The notes under the pieces were generated by a model. It ran no database searches, was not told where the DNA came from, and was given only the letters and a program-made list of their open reading frames with translations. 50,368 bases of DNA from Isosphaera sp. (lineage in GTDB: Bacteria; Planctomycetota; Planctomycetia; Gemmatales; Gemmataceae), in the NCBI GenBank assembly GCA_013822345.1, contig PNKH01000055.1, positions 1-50,368 on the forward strand, given 5' to 3'. A program made the position numbers and the translations under genes. Position 1 is the stretch's first letter. Each line of letters begins with the position of its first letter. Positions 32,492-41,290 of the stretch are shown piece by piece.

Positions 32492-32598
32492 CCTGGACCG
32501 CGGCCGTCCCGGCCGCTGGTATCCGGCTCGGGACGCTGCGGGAGAACTCCGAAGCCTCCCGAAATGGGTACCGGCGGCCGGGACGGCCGCGGTCCAGG
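32492..32598. repeat. Intergenic inverted repeat (family G), 30-base arms, with a third partial arm
   Basis: Arms 32492-32521 and 32569-32598 pair at 29 of 30 positions around a 47-base loop. A further imperfect hairpin of related composition (GAGCGGCC...GGCCGCGCTC) follows at 32604-32628. It fills the 162-bp gap between two co-directional sulfatase genes. Confidence 0.82.
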
Positions 32599-32650
32599 AG
32601 GAAGAGCGGCCGGGAAGGCCGCGCTCCAGGAACACCCACGAGCCACCCCC

Positions 32651-34075
32651 ATGCTGCCGCTCGCCGTCCTGCTCGCCGCCCCGGCCGCCGCGCCCGCCGC
32701 GGACGCGCCGAAGCCGAACTTCGTCGTCATCAACGTCGACGACCTGGGGTACGCGGACATCGGCCCGTTCGGGTCGAAGATCAACCGCACCCCGAACCTG
32801 GACGCGATGGCCAAGGAGGGGCGGAAGCTCACCTGCTTCTACGCCGCCCCGGTCTGCTCCCCGTCGCGCGCCGCCCTGATGACCGGGTGCTACCCGAAGC
32901 GGGTCCTCCCGATCGGCGGGGTGCTGTTCCCCGGCAACGCCGAGGGGCTCCACCCGGACGAGGTGACCGTCGCCGAGGTGCTCAAGGGGCAGGGGTACGC
33001 CACGGCCGTCGTCGGCAAGTGGCACCTCGGCGACCAGCCGGAGTTCCTGCCGAACCGGCAGGGGTTCGACCTCCACTTCGGGCTCCCGTACTCGAACGAC
33101 ATGGGCCCGGCCGCCGACGGGGTGAAGAGCGACCTCGGCAAGCCGCTGCCGAAGGACAAGGGCGGCCAGCCGCCGCTCCCGCTGCTCCGCAACGGGACCG
33201 TGGTCAAGCGCGTCCTGCCGGACGACCAGCAGTCGCTGGTCGAGATCTACACCGCCGAGGCGGAGGAGTTCGTCGCAGCGAACAAGGCGAAGCCGTTCTT
33301 CCTGTACCTGCCGCACAACGCCGTCCACTTCCCGCTCTACCCCGGGAAGAAGTGGGCCGGGAAGTCGCCGCACGGGCTGTTCTCGGACTGGGTCGAGGAG
33401 GTCGACTGGTCCGTCGGCCGGGTGCTCGACGCGGTCCGGAAGCACGGCCTCGCCGACCGGACGCTGGTCATCTTCACCAGCGACAACGGCGGGACGCCGC
33501 GGAGCGTGAACGCCCCGTTGCGCGGGAACAAGGCGAGCACGTTCGAGGGCGGGATGCGGGTGCCGACCATCGCCTGGTGGCCCGGCAAGGTCCCGGCCGG
33601 GACCGAGACGGACGCGGTCCTCGGGATGTTCGACATCCTGCCGACGCTCGCCGCGCTGGCCGGCGCCAAGCCGCCGGACCGGAAGCTCGACGGCGTCGAC
33701 ATCTGGCCGCACCTGTCGGGGGCGAAGGACGCGCGGCCGGCGCACGAGATGTTCCTGTACTACCGCGGGCTGCGGCTGGAGGGCGTCCGGCACGGGGACT
33801 GGAAGCTCCACTTCCCGGCCGCGGGGAAGAAGGACGCGAACGACCCGCCGGCCCGGCTGTACGACCTCAGGGCCGATGTCGGGGAAGCGAAGGACGTGGC
33901 CGCCGAGCACCCGGAGGTGGTGAAGCAGCTGGAGGGGCTGGCGGCGGCGACGAAGGACGACCTCGGCCGCGACGGCGTCGGGCCGGGCTGCCGCGCCCTC
34001 GGGCGGGTGAAGGACGCCCGCCCGCTGATCGACGCCGACGGCAAGATCCGGCCGGGGTTCGAGCCGAAGAAGTGA
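32651..34075 (+). CDS. Secreted arylsulfatase A-type sulfatase
   Basis: 474 residues from the ATG at 32651, which opens directly on a signal peptide (LPLAVLLAAPAAAPAA); a longer frame to 32564 would be read from the inverted repeat and is rejected. Motifs are complete: INVDDLGYADIGPFGSKINRTPN, PVCSPSRAALMTGCYPKR (C69), VGKWHLGDQPEFLPNRQGFD, LPHNAVHFPLYP and TSDNGGTPRSVNAPLRG. The PKRVLPIGGVLFPG and FDLHFGLPYSNDMGP segments are classic for ARSA-like bacterial enzymes. Last gene of the plus-strand unit, ending before a strong palindrome that may terminate it. Confidence 0.9.
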   Translation: MLPLAVLLAAPAAAPAADAPKPNFVVINVDDLGYADIGPFGSKINRTPNLDAMAKEGRKLTCFYAAPVCSPSRAALMTGCYPKRVLPIGGVLFPGNAEGLHPDEVTVAEVLKGQGYATAVVGKWHLGDQPEFLPNRQGFDLHFGLPYSNDMGPAADGVKSDLGKPLPKDKGGQPPLPLLRNGTVVKRVLPDDQQSLVEIYTAEAEEFVAANKAKPFFLYLPHNAVHFPLYPGKKWAGKSPHGLFSDWVEEVDWSVGRVLDAVRKHGLADRTLVIFTSDNGGTPRSVNAPLRGNKASTFEGGMRVPTIAWWPGKVPAGTETDAVLGMFDILPTLAALAGAKPPDRKLDGVDIWPHLSGAKDARPAHEMFLYYRGLRLEGVRHGDWKLHFPAAGKKDANDPPARLYDLRADVGEAKDVAAEHPEVVKQLEGLAAATKDDLGRDGVGPGCRALGRVKDARPLIDADGKIRPGFEPKK

Positions 34076-34089
34076 CGGCCGGCGGGCGC

Positions 34090-34153
34090 GGGCCGCCACG
34101 GAGGGCGGCCCCTACCTGACGGGGACGGTAGGGGCCGCCCTCCGTGGCGGCCC
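34090..34153. repeat. Intergenic palindrome (family E), 27-bp perfect arms
   Basis: Arms 34090-34116 and 34127-34153 are exact reverse complements with a 10-base loop. It sits between two convergent genes and could terminate both, though without a T-run. A near-identical half copy lies at 23036-23056. Confidence 0.88.
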
Positions 34154-34159
34154 ACCGTC

Positions 34160-34573
34160 CTACCTCGACTCGGTCGGGAAGGTGAGGTCGTTCGGCCCGG
34201 CGGCGGTCACCTCGACGGTCAGCTTGCACTCGGTGTTGAACCGCGCCGGGAGGACGTTCACCCGCCGTCCGGCCCCGGCCGGAAGGGGGTCGCCGGCGTC
34301 GTCCTCCTTCGGCCCCGGCCGCTTCGGCGGCGGGAGGGTCTTGAACCCGAAGATCGACACCCGGTACGTCCCCGGGGGGAGTTCGCCCTCGAACCGCCCG
34401 TCCCAGACCGGGAACACGGCCGGCGGCCCGCCGTCCGGCGGGAACAGCATCAGCTCCCCGTCCGGCATCGGGGCTTCGTCCAGGGTGACGGTCCCGCGGA
34501 CCGGGACCGGGGTCGGGGCCGGGGTGCCGCACCCGGCGAACAGCCCGGCGGACACCAGGAGGGCGGCGCGCAT
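34160..34573 (-). CDS. Small lipoprotein following a DUF1559 gene
   Basis: 137 residues; MRAALLVSAGLFAGCG gives a lipobox-like Cys15. The mature part is one beta domain (VPVRGTVTLDEAPMPDGELMLFPPDG, then GELPPGTYRVSIFGFKT), the transthyretin-like pattern also seen in the two lipoproteins at 11225-12229 although overall similarity is low. It starts 14 bases after the DUF1559 stop and must share its transcript. Lipoproteins of this sort regularly pair with DUF1559 genes in planctomycetes; their role is not known. Confidence 0.72.
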   Translation of the reverse strand: MRAALLVSAGLFAGCGTPAPTPVPVRGTVTLDEAPMPDGELMLFPPDGGPPAVFPVWDGRFEGELPPGTYRVSIFGFKTLPPPKRPGPKEDDAGDPLPAGAGRRVNVLPARFNTECKLTVEVTAAGPNDLTFPTESR

Positions 34574-34587
34574 CGTGTCCCCCGGGG

Positions 34588-35655
34588 TCAAAAATCCAGG
34601 GGGACGACTTGCCCGTCGTCCCGGACGGCCAGCCGGCCGAGGGCGGCGGGGGCGGTGGCGTCCGGGAGGAACCGGACCGCCCCGTCCCCGAACAGGGCGT
34701 TCACCCCGCCGGGGTGCAGCGAGGTGAGCGGGTAGTTGTTCCCGTGGTTCGCGCACACCCCGACCGTCCCGCAGTTCCCGACGCCGTTCGACCCGGCCGG
34801 CCACCCGGTCTTGCGGTTGACCGCGTACCGCAGGGAGATCAGGTTGTGGTGCCGGTTGTCCGTCCCGACCTGGAAGTTCGGCGGCGGGTTGAACGCGATC
34901 GCCCCGATGTACATCCCGGCACGGCCGGACGACCACACCCGCCGCTGCCCGTCGGCCGTGGTCAGCTGGTCGGCGCTCTCGGCGACCAGCATCGTGTTGC
35001 TCGCCCCGTCCTTGATGTCCGGGATCTTCACCCGGGAGTGCGGGAACAGCACCCCGCCGGACACCGACTTCCCGCCGGCGCAGTTGGTGAACTGGCAGCT
35101 CTCCGACGGGTGCCCGGTGTTCTGCCGGGCGGCCTCGGCCGGGAGCAGGTCGTCGGTCGCCCCGGCGATCCCGGCGTAGGTCGGGATCAGCCGGTTGATC
35201 GGGGCCGCCCCGGCGACCTCCTCGTTCGCGGTGGTGAACAGCGGGAGGGTGGTGGACGGGCACCGGTAGATCGGGACCACCACGTTGTCCTTGACCGGCA
35301 GGTTGGCCAGGTTCCCGTACCCGGAGTTTCCCGGGAACACGAGCTTGGAGAACACGTTGTCGAACTCGGCGTACGGCAGGGCGTACACCAGGAACGAGCT
35401 GCCCCGCCCGCCCCCGGTGGTCGGGCCGTTCCCGAACGGCGGCTGGTCCTTCGCCCCCCCGGGCGGGAACCGGCCGATCGTGTCGTGGTGGTTGTGCAGG
35501 GCGATCCCGATCTGCTTCAGGTTGTTCAGGCACTTCGTCCGGGCGGCCGCCTCCCGGACCTTCTGGACGGCCGGGAGGAGGAGCCCGACCAGGACGGCGA
35601 TGATGGCGACGACGACCAGCAACTCGATCAGCGTGAACCCGCGACGACGGGCCAT
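34588..35655 (-). CDS. DUF1559 prepilin-type (PulG-like) secreted protein
   Basis: 355 residues. The leader [17 protein letters not shown] has the standard Gly before the cleavage site. It is followed by [28 protein letters not shown], the DUF1559 signature, and ends with SLHPGGVNALFGDGAVRFL, the conserved H-x-G-x-FGDG end of the family. Several Cys residues in the middle (CQFTNC, NCGTVGVC) may form disulfides. The gene has its own sigma-70 promoter (35702-35730) and GGAGG before the ATG, though it follows the beta-helix gene by only 95 bases. With the neighbours it repeats the gene order found at 11225-16184. Confidence 0.92.
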   Translation of the reverse strand: MARRRGFTLIELLVVVAIIAVLVGLLLPAVQKVREAAARTKCLNNLKQIGIALHNHHDTIGRFPPGGAKDQPPFGNGPTTGGGRGSSFLVYALPYAEFDNVFSKLVFPGNSGYGNLANLPVKDNVVVPIYRCPSTTLPLFTTANEEVAGAAPINRLIPTYAGIAGATDDLLPAEAARQNTGHPSESCQFTNCAGGKSVSGGVLFPHSRVKIPDIKDGASNTMLVAESADQLTTADGQRRVWSSGRAGMYIGAIAFNPPPNFQVGTDNRHHNLISLRYAVNRKTGWPAGSNGVGNCGTVGVCANHGNNYPLTSLHPGGVNALFGDGAVRFLPDATAPAALGRLAVRDDGQVVPLDF

Positions 35656-35701
35656 GACAGACCTCCGGGAGGGGAGAGGTCGGGACGGATGACCACGCGC
35701 G

Positions 35702-35730
35702 AGTGTAAAGTTGCCCCGGCGGCACGTCAA
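35702..35730 (-). promoter_or_regulatory. Sigma-70-type promoter for the DUF1559-lipoprotein pair
   Basis: On the minus strand TTGACG (35730-35725) and TACACT (35707-35702) are 17 bases apart, the best housekeeping-type promoter in the window. Transcription would start about 40 bases before the ATG at 35655. Confidence 0.7.
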
Positions 35731-35750
35731 GCCGCCGGGGCGGACCGCGA

Positions 35751-38189
35751 TCACGGGGCGCGGGTGAGGAGGATGTCGTCGACCAGCGCGGTCGAGTCCC
35801 CGCCGGCCGTGCCGTCCAGCACCAGGGTGTACGTCCCGGCGGTGGCGACGGTGAAGGTGGCGGAGAACGAGTCGTAGCTCGTCCCGGCCGGGGTGAACGT
35901 GCGGGTGGTGCCGGCGAGCCGGGCGCGGACGGTCTGCGGCCCGCCCGGCTGGAAGTTCCCCCGCTGGGCCGCCCGGAACGTCAGCGTGTACGTCCCCGGC
36001 GCCAGGCTCACCGCCTGGCCGACCGACCCCCGGTCCTGCAGGAACGCCACCTGGTCCCCCTGCGGGGCGTTCGGGTTGCCGCCGGTGAACCCGCTCCCGT
36101 TGGTCGTCACGCCGGAGCTGGGGGAGAAGGTCCACCCGGCCGCGGCCGGGCTGTACTGGAACGCCCCGGCGGCCAGGTTCGGGGACTCGAACCCGGCGTT
36201 CGCCAGCGGCACCGCGGCCGACGGGACGACCCGCAGGTTGAGGATCGCCCAGTCGACCGCCGTGTCGTCCGAGATCATCAGGTTCAGCCGCCCGTCGGCG
36301 AGCAGGGCGAGTTGGCTCCCCAGGTCGAGCACCCGGCCGGTGGTCGCCCCGGTCGCCAGCGGGAGGAGCCCGAGCGACGACAGGGAGAACGAGTTGCCCA
36401 GGCTGTCGATCCGGATCGTGTCGGTGTCGGTCCGGCTCCCGGTCGCCCGGAGGCCGAGGCTCAGCGTCGCCCCGACCACCTGCTCGCCCGGCGCGAGCGA
36501 GAACTCGAAGGTGAACGGGACGGCCGTCTTGTTGGTCCCGACGTCGAACCCGACCAGCGCCCGGGTGGTCGCCGCGTCCACCGCCGCGCGCCACGCCGGG
36601 TCGACGTACACGTCGTCGGCAGTCCCGTCCCGGAAGAACGTGTCGAAGTCCCCGAGGACGTACTCCCGGTACTCCACCCCGGGCACCGTCAGCCGGTCGG
36701 AGAGCTGGGCCTCGTACAGGCTGCGGAGGTCGACCCGGGTGCCGTGCGACTCGACCACCCCCGGCTGCGGGGTGGGGCCGACGAACATCGTCCCGGTGCG
36801 GATCGGGCCGGTCGACCCGATCAGCCAGTTCTGGGCGGTCGGCGGGTTCTGGACGACGTACCCGCCGGTCGCGTTCGAGTTCCAGACCACCATGTTCGCC
36901 CCGGCCCACCCGTGCCCGGTGCCGGAGTTCCCGCGGTTCTGGACGTTGATCCCGTTCCCCCGGACGTCCACGTTGTCGAACAGCCCGCCGGTGATCCACC
37001 GCTGGTGCGGGCCGGTGTCGGACAGGGCGTTGTCCGCCCGGCAGTCGAGGAACACGTTCGGCCCCGGGACGGTGGCCCCGTTCATCACGAAGTCGTGCCG
37101 GCCGCCCCGCGCGTAGCAATCCCGTACCAGGTTCAGCTGCCCGTCGACGGAGAACGAGTACCGCCGGCCCCCGGTCACCTGCGAGACCGGGTCGAGGCAC
37201 TGGGAGTCCTCGACGGTGATGTGCTTCGCGTTGCTGTTGATCTGCACCGCGGCGTAGGCGAAGTGCTGGCCGGTCACCCGCCGGGCCCACCCGTTCTCGA
37301 CCGCCGAGAACTGGACGAACCGCCAGGAGTGGGCCTCGTCCGTCGGGCCGGCGAAGTCCGACACCCCGCGGATGTTCTCCACCCCGACGTTCCGGATGCG
37401 GCCGGCCCAGGTGTACTTCGTGACGGTGCCGCCGCCGTACCGCTGCTCCAGCGAGTTGGTGAGCGGGGCGTCGACGGAGACCCGGTCGCCCTCGATCCGG
37501 GTGATGACGCGGTCGAACCGGATGTCCTTCGACCCCGGCTGCCACGGCATCGCCAGCTGGTCCATGTTGATGTCACGGATCCACTCGGCGGTGCTCGGCC
37601 GGCGGACGATCACCCGGTCCCCGACCTGCAGCCCGGCGGGGCTCGCGACCCGGAAGCTGATCGCCCCGACCGGGACCACCTTGTCGACGATGCTGATGCT
37701 CGGGCCGGTGAGGGCCGCCGACCCGGTGCCGGAGACCTGCACCAGGGTCCGCTGGCTGGTGCCGGTGGCGCGGAGGACGGTGCCGGTGGTCCCGTCCCCG
37801 GCCCCGCGGAGCACCACCCCGCTGGCCCGGATCTGGACCGACCCGTTGATCTGGTACTCGCCGGCGGTCAGGAGGACCGCCCCGCGGAACCCGTCTGCCC
37901 CGACCGGCATGGCCGACACCGCGTCGATGGCGGCCTGGATGCGGGCCCCGTCGTCGCCGGCCCCGGGGTTGACCGTGGCCCGGACCGCGACCGTCGGGAT
38001 CGCGACCGTCCCGCCCTTGTACCCGACGGCCGAGAAGTCCGGGATGCGGTCCCCCTGGGCGTCCGGGGTGTAGAGGAGCTGGCCGCTCGGGCCGGGGTAC
38101 ACGAGGGTGCTGTGGGCCGGCATGCAGCGGTCGTCGAGCCGCTCCAGGCGGGGGCGGGCGGAACGCGGCGTTCGGGAGGGGGTGGGCAC
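35751..38189 (-). CDS. Secreted right-handed beta-helix protein with planctomycete leader and C-terminal carbohydrate-binding-like domain
   Basis: 812 residues from the GTG at 38189, preceded by GGAG at six bases. The N-terminus carries RPRLERLDDRCMP, the short planctomycete extracellular motif (LExLEDR type) found in secreted giant proteins. The beta-helix (about 40-520) is paralogous to the N-terminal half of the 13221-16184 protein: LVYPGPSGQLLYTPDAQGDR, IQAAIDAVSAMPVGADGFRG and CLDPVSQVTGGRRY all have counterparts. It then has a DNRLRE-like beta domain (about 540-650) and a galactose-binding-like C-terminal domain (NAGFESPNLAAGAF, AAGWTFSPSSG, VDDILLTRAP), instead of the glycosidase-like domain of its paralogue. 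Likely binds or cleaves a polysaccharide; no catalytic residues identified. Confidence 0.8.
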   Translation of the reverse strand: MPTPSRTPRSARPRLERLDDRCMPAHSTLVYPGPSGQLLYTPDAQGDRIPDFSAVGYKGGTVAIPTVAVRATVNPGAGDDGARIQAAIDAVSAMPVGADGFRGAVLLTAGEYQINGSVQIRASGVVLRGAGDGTTGTVLRATGTSQRTLVQVSGTGSAALTGPSISIVDKVVPVGAISFRVASPAGLQVGDRVIVRRPSTAEWIRDINMDQLAMPWQPGSKDIRFDRVITRIEGDRVSVDAPLTNSLEQRYGGGTVTKYTWAGRIRNVGVENIRGVSDFAGPTDEAHSWRFVQFSAVENGWARRVTGQHFAYAAVQINSNAKHITVEDSQCLDPVSQVTGGRRYSFSVDGQLNLVRDCYARGGRHDFVMNGATVPGPNVFLDCRADNALSDTGPHQRWITGGLFDNVDVRGNGINVQNRGNSGTGHGWAGANMVVWNSNATGGYVVQNPPTAQNWLIGSTGPIRTGTMFVGPTPQPGVVESHGTRVDLRSLYEAQLSDRLTVPGVEYREYVLGDFDTFFRDGTADDVYVDPAWRAAVDAATTRALVGFDVGTNKTAVPFTFEFSLAPGEQVVGATLSLGLRATGSRTDTDTIRIDSLGNSFSLSSLGLLPLATGATTGRVLDLGSQLALLADGRLNLMISDDTAVDWAILNLRVVPSAAVPLANAGFESPNLAAGAFQYSPAAAGWTFSPSSGVTTNGSGFTGGNPNAPQGDQVAFLQDRGSVGQAVSLAPGTYTLTFRAAQRGNFQPGGPQTVRARLAGTTRTFTPAGTSYDSFSATFTVATAGTYTLVLDGTAGGDSTALVDDILLTRAP

Positions 38190-38490
38190 GGGACGCTCCG
38201 GGGGGTGCGAGTGCAGACCCGCACAGGGTACCGCGCCGGGTCGCCCCCGCCAGTCGGTCACCGGCGGTCACGGGCCGCCGGCCGGCGGGGTCTCGACCCC
38301 GCCGGCCGGGCCGTCCCGCGCGAGGGCGCACGCCCCGACGGACACGTCGGGCGCGCGGCGCGGGTTGCGAGTCACCAGTAGTAGGCCGGCCGGGGGCGAA
38401 ACCTTAACCCGGGACGCACGTATTTCTCCCCGCGGTCGAGTCGTCGCGGGGCCGGGCCGGAGGGTGGTGGGGGCGATGCGGGCGTGGGGG
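38190..38490. other. Intergenic region with a hairpin and a weak promoter candidate
   Basis: No gene is seen in these 301 bases. CCGGCCGGCGGGGT (38278-38291) pairs perfectly with 38296-38309 across four bases to form a strong hairpin without a T-run. Further upstream, TTAAGG and TACTAC (38383-38378) on the minus strand are 18 bases apart and could be the promoter of the beta-helix gene, which would give a long leader containing the hairpin. Confidence 0.45.
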
Positions 38491-39816
38491 TCAGTCCTTG
38501 GCCAGGGCGTCGTCGTTCCGGGTGGCGAGGTCGGCGAGCCGCTTCTTCAGGTCCGCGACCCGGTCCGGGTGCCTGGCCGCGAGGTCGGTCTTCTCGCCCG
38601 GGTCGGCCGCCAGGTCGTACAGCTCCGGGTCCCCGGCCTTCGGCAGGATCAGCTTCCAGTCCCCGACCCGCACCGCCTGCGCCCTCCGCCCGGTGCCGAG
38701 CCAGTAGAACGCGCGCGGCGCCGCCTTACCGGTCCCGCTCACCACCGGCCAGACGTCCGCCCCGTCCCACTTCGGGTCCTTCGCCGGCGTGTACCCGGCC
38801 AGCCCGCACAGGGTCGGGACCCAGTCCGCGACGTGGACCGGGGCGTCGAGAACGCCGGGCTTCAGCCGGCCCGGCCAGGACGCGACCGCCGGGGTGCGGA
38901 TCGCCCCCTCGTACAGCTCCGTCTTGAACCCGCGGAGCGGGGCGTTGCTCCCGCCGACCTTCTCCGCCGGGTACTTCCCGGGGTACAGCGGGTCGTCGTT
39001 CCGGGTCAGCCGGTGCGCCCCGTTGTCGGACAGGAACAGAACCAGGGTGTCGTCCCGGAGCTTCGCCTTGTCGAGGGCGGCGAGGATCTGCCCGACCCCG
39101 TCGTCGAGGTGGGACAGGTCCGCCGCGCGGAGCCGCTCGCCCGGGTCGGAGAGGTGCGGGTTGGCGTCGAGCCACTTCTTCGGCTCGTCGATCGGGATGT
39201 GCGCCGCGGTGTACGGGACGTACAGCAGGAACGGCTTGTCGCGCTTGCCGCCGAGGAACCGGACGGCGTCGGCGGTGACCAGGTCGGTGACGTGGCCGTC
39301 CTCGGCGAGCGGCTTCCCGTCCCGGTGCCAGGTGTCGGTGAACGGCCCGGTCTTGTACTTGTGGTCGTACGGCCCGCACCCGCCGGCCAGGAGCCCGTAG
39401 GAGTGGTCGAACCCGAACTTCTGCGGCCCCCACTCCGGCTTCGACCCGAGGTGCCACTTCCCGCACAGGGCGGTGTCGTACCCGGCGGCCTTGAGGGCCG
39501 ACGCCAGGGTCAGGGTGTCGAACGGGAGGACGCGGGTGTTCGTCGCGCCCACGCACCCGAACCGGCTCGGATACCGGCCGGTGAGGAGGGCCGCCCGGGT
39601 CGGACTGCACATCGGGTAGACGTAGTGGGCGGTGAGCCGCACCCCGCCGGCGGCCAGCCGGTCCAGGTGCGGGGTCTTCGCGGCCCCGCCCTGGAACCCG
39701 ACATCCCCGTACCCGACATCGTCGGCCAGGATGACGACCACGTTCGGCTTCCGGCCGTCGGCCCCACAGAGCGCGACCGCGGCCGCCGCCAGCCCGACCC
39801 GCATCGCCCGACTCAT
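38491..39816 (-). CDS. Secreted arylsulfatase (CSPTR, ARSB-like)
   Basis: 441 residues; GGAGG is six bases before the ATG. Signal peptide about 1-19. Motifs: ILADDVGYGDVGFQGGAAKTPHLD, PMCSPTRAALLTGRYPSRFG (C70), CGKWHLGSKPEWGPQKFGFDHSYG, TAAHIPIDEP and LSDNGAHRLTRNDDPLYPG. The Y-P-M-C-S-P-T-R and QKFGFDHSYGLLAGG segments place it with arylsulfatase B-type enzymes. It stands alone, divergent from the sigma factor at 39900 with an 83-bp gap; whether that sigma factor controls it cannot be read from the sequence. Confidence 0.9.
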   Translation of the reverse strand: MSRAMRVGLAAAAVALCGADGRKPNVVVILADDVGYGDVGFQGGAAKTPHLDRLAAGGVRLTAHYVYPMCSPTRAALLTGRYPSRFGCVGATNTRVLPFDTLTLASALKAAGYDTALCGKWHLGSKPEWGPQKFGFDHSYGLLAGGCGPYDHKYKTGPFTDTWHRDGKPLAEDGHVTDLVTADAVRFLGGKRDKPFLLYVPYTAAHIPIDEPKKWLDANPHLSDPGERLRAADLSHLDDGVGQILAALDKAKLRDDTLVLFLSDNGAHRLTRNDDPLYPGKYPAEKVGGSNAPLRGFKTELYEGAIRTPAVASWPGRLKPGVLDAPVHVADWVPTLCGLAGYTPAKDPKWDGADVWPVVSGTGKAAPRAFYWLGTGRRAQAVRVGDWKLILPKAGDPELYDLAADPGEKTDLAARHPDRVADLKKRLADLATRNDDALAKD

Positions 39817-39899
39817 GGCAAGCCTCCCGGTCCGTCGCCCGGCGGGAAAAGAGGGTGCCGGGCCGCCCCCCGGCAGGCACTCTATTGACGGAGGGCGAG

Positions 39900-41276
39900 A
39901 TGAGGGACCCCGTCGCGATCGGCCGCCGGCTCGGGCACCTGCTGGCCCGCGGCCTGACCGACGCCGACCTGCTCGGGCGGTTCACCGCCGACCGGGACGA
40001 GGCGGCGTTCGCCGAGCTGGTCCGCCGGCACGGCCCGGCCGTGCTCGCCGCCTGCCGGCGGGCGTCGGCCGACCGGCAGGACGCGGAGGACGTGTTCCAG
40101 GCGACGTTCCTGGTGCTGGCCCGGAAGGCGGCGGCGGTGCGGCGCGGGGCGGCGGTCGGCGGGTGGCTGTTCGCCGTCGCCGGCCGGCTCGCCGCCCGGG
40201 TCCGGGCCGACCGGCGGAGGCGGCGGGCCGACCCACTCGACCGGGCCGCCGACCTGCCGGCCCCGGCCCCCGCCGGCGACCCGGAGCTGCGCCGGGTGGT
40301 CGACGACGAGCTGGCCCGGCTCCCGGCCCGGTACCGGGCGGCGCTGGTGCTGTGCTACCTGTCCGGCCGGACCCGGGAGGAGGCGGCCGCCGACCTCGGG
40401 TGCTCGCCCGGGTCGGTGAAGAAGCGGCTGGAGCGCGGTCGCGAACTGCTCCGCGGCCGCCTGGCCCGCCGCGGGGTGACGGCCCCGGGGGTGGCGGTCG
40501 TGCTCGGGGTGTGCGGGGACGAGGTGAGGGCGGCCGTCCCGGCGGGCCTGGCGGAAGGCACGGCCCGGGCGGCGGCCACATACGCCCACGGGGTCGGGGC
40601 CGGCGGGGTGGTCCCGGCCGGCGTCCTGTCGATCGCCAACGGAGGACTGAACGCGATGTTCCTGGTCAAGTGCAAGGCGTGGGCCGGCGGGCTGGTGCTC
40701 GCGGCCGGGCTGGCCGCCGGCGGGTCGGCGGCGTGGCCGACCGCGACCGCCCAGGCCCCGGCCGCACAAGACGGAGGCACCCGCCCGGCCGCCGGCCAGG
40801 CGGCAGACCCGGCGAGGCCCGCGCCCGCGGCCGATGTCGCGGCCCTCCGGGCCCGACTCGCGAAGCTTCGGGACATCGAGGCGGCTTCGCGTGCCGAGGG
40901 GCTCGACACCGGGTCGGTCCGGAAGGCGATCCAGGACGCCGAGGCGGCGCTGCGGGCGGCGGAGGCGGTGAAGCCGGCCCCGGCGGCCGACGACGCGACC
41001 ACCGCCGTACTCCGGAAGCTCCTGACCCACCCGGACGCGGAGGTCCGGAAGCTCGCGGCCCAGTTGCTCGAGCGGCTGCCGCAGGGGGCCGGGCGCCCGC
41101 GCGCCGCCGACCCGTTCGCCGCCGACCCGGCCGGCGCGAACGCCGCGAGATTCGCGGCGGACCTCGCCGAGCGCGAACGGCGGGTCACGGCCCAGGTCAC
41201 GGCCCAGATCGCCGAACTGCAACGGGCGATCGAGGAGTTGAAGAAGCAACTCGCCGACCTCGGTCCGAAGCGGTGA
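39900..41276 (+). CDS. ECF sigma factor with fused transmembrane segment and coiled-coil tail
   Basis: 458 residues from the ATG at 39900, chosen because GGAGG lies seven bases upstream. Residues 20-105 are sigma region 2 (DEAAFAELVRRHGPAV, QDAEDVFQATFLVLARKA) and 128-190 are region 4 (LPARYRAALVLCYLSGRTREEAA, SVKKRLERGRELLRGRL). A linker then leads to one membrane helix (about 258-279, AWAGGLVLAAGLAAGG) and a 180-residue tail rich in Ala/Pro, ending in heptads (RRVTAQVTAQIAELQRAIEELKKQLADL). This single-chain sigma factor with a membrane anchor is common in planctomycetes; the tail may sense an outside signal in place of a separate anti-sigma factor. Convergent with the sulfatase at 41291. 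Confidence 0.85.
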   Translation: MRDPVAIGRRLGHLLARGLTDADLLGRFTADRDEAAFAELVRRHGPAVLAACRRASADRQDAEDVFQATFLVLARKAAAVRRGAAVGGWLFAVAGRLAARVRADRRRRRADPLDRAADLPAPAPAGDPELRRVVDDELARLPARYRAALVLCYLSGRTREEAAADLGCSPGSVKKRLERGRELLRGRLARRGVTAPGVAVVLGVCGDEVRAAVPAGLAEGTARAAATYAHGVGAGGVVPAGVLSIANGGLNAMFLVKCKAWAGGLVLAAGLAAGGSAAWPTATAQAPAAQDGGTRPAAGQAADPARPAPAADVAALRARLAKLRDIEAASRAEGLDTGSVRKAIQDAEAALRAAEAVKPAPAADDATTAVLRKLLTHPDAEVRKLAAQLLERLPQGAGRPRAADPFAADPAGANAARFAADLAERERRVTAQVTAQIAELQRAIEELKKQLADLGPKR

Positions 41277-41290
41277 CCGCCGGCGGGCCG

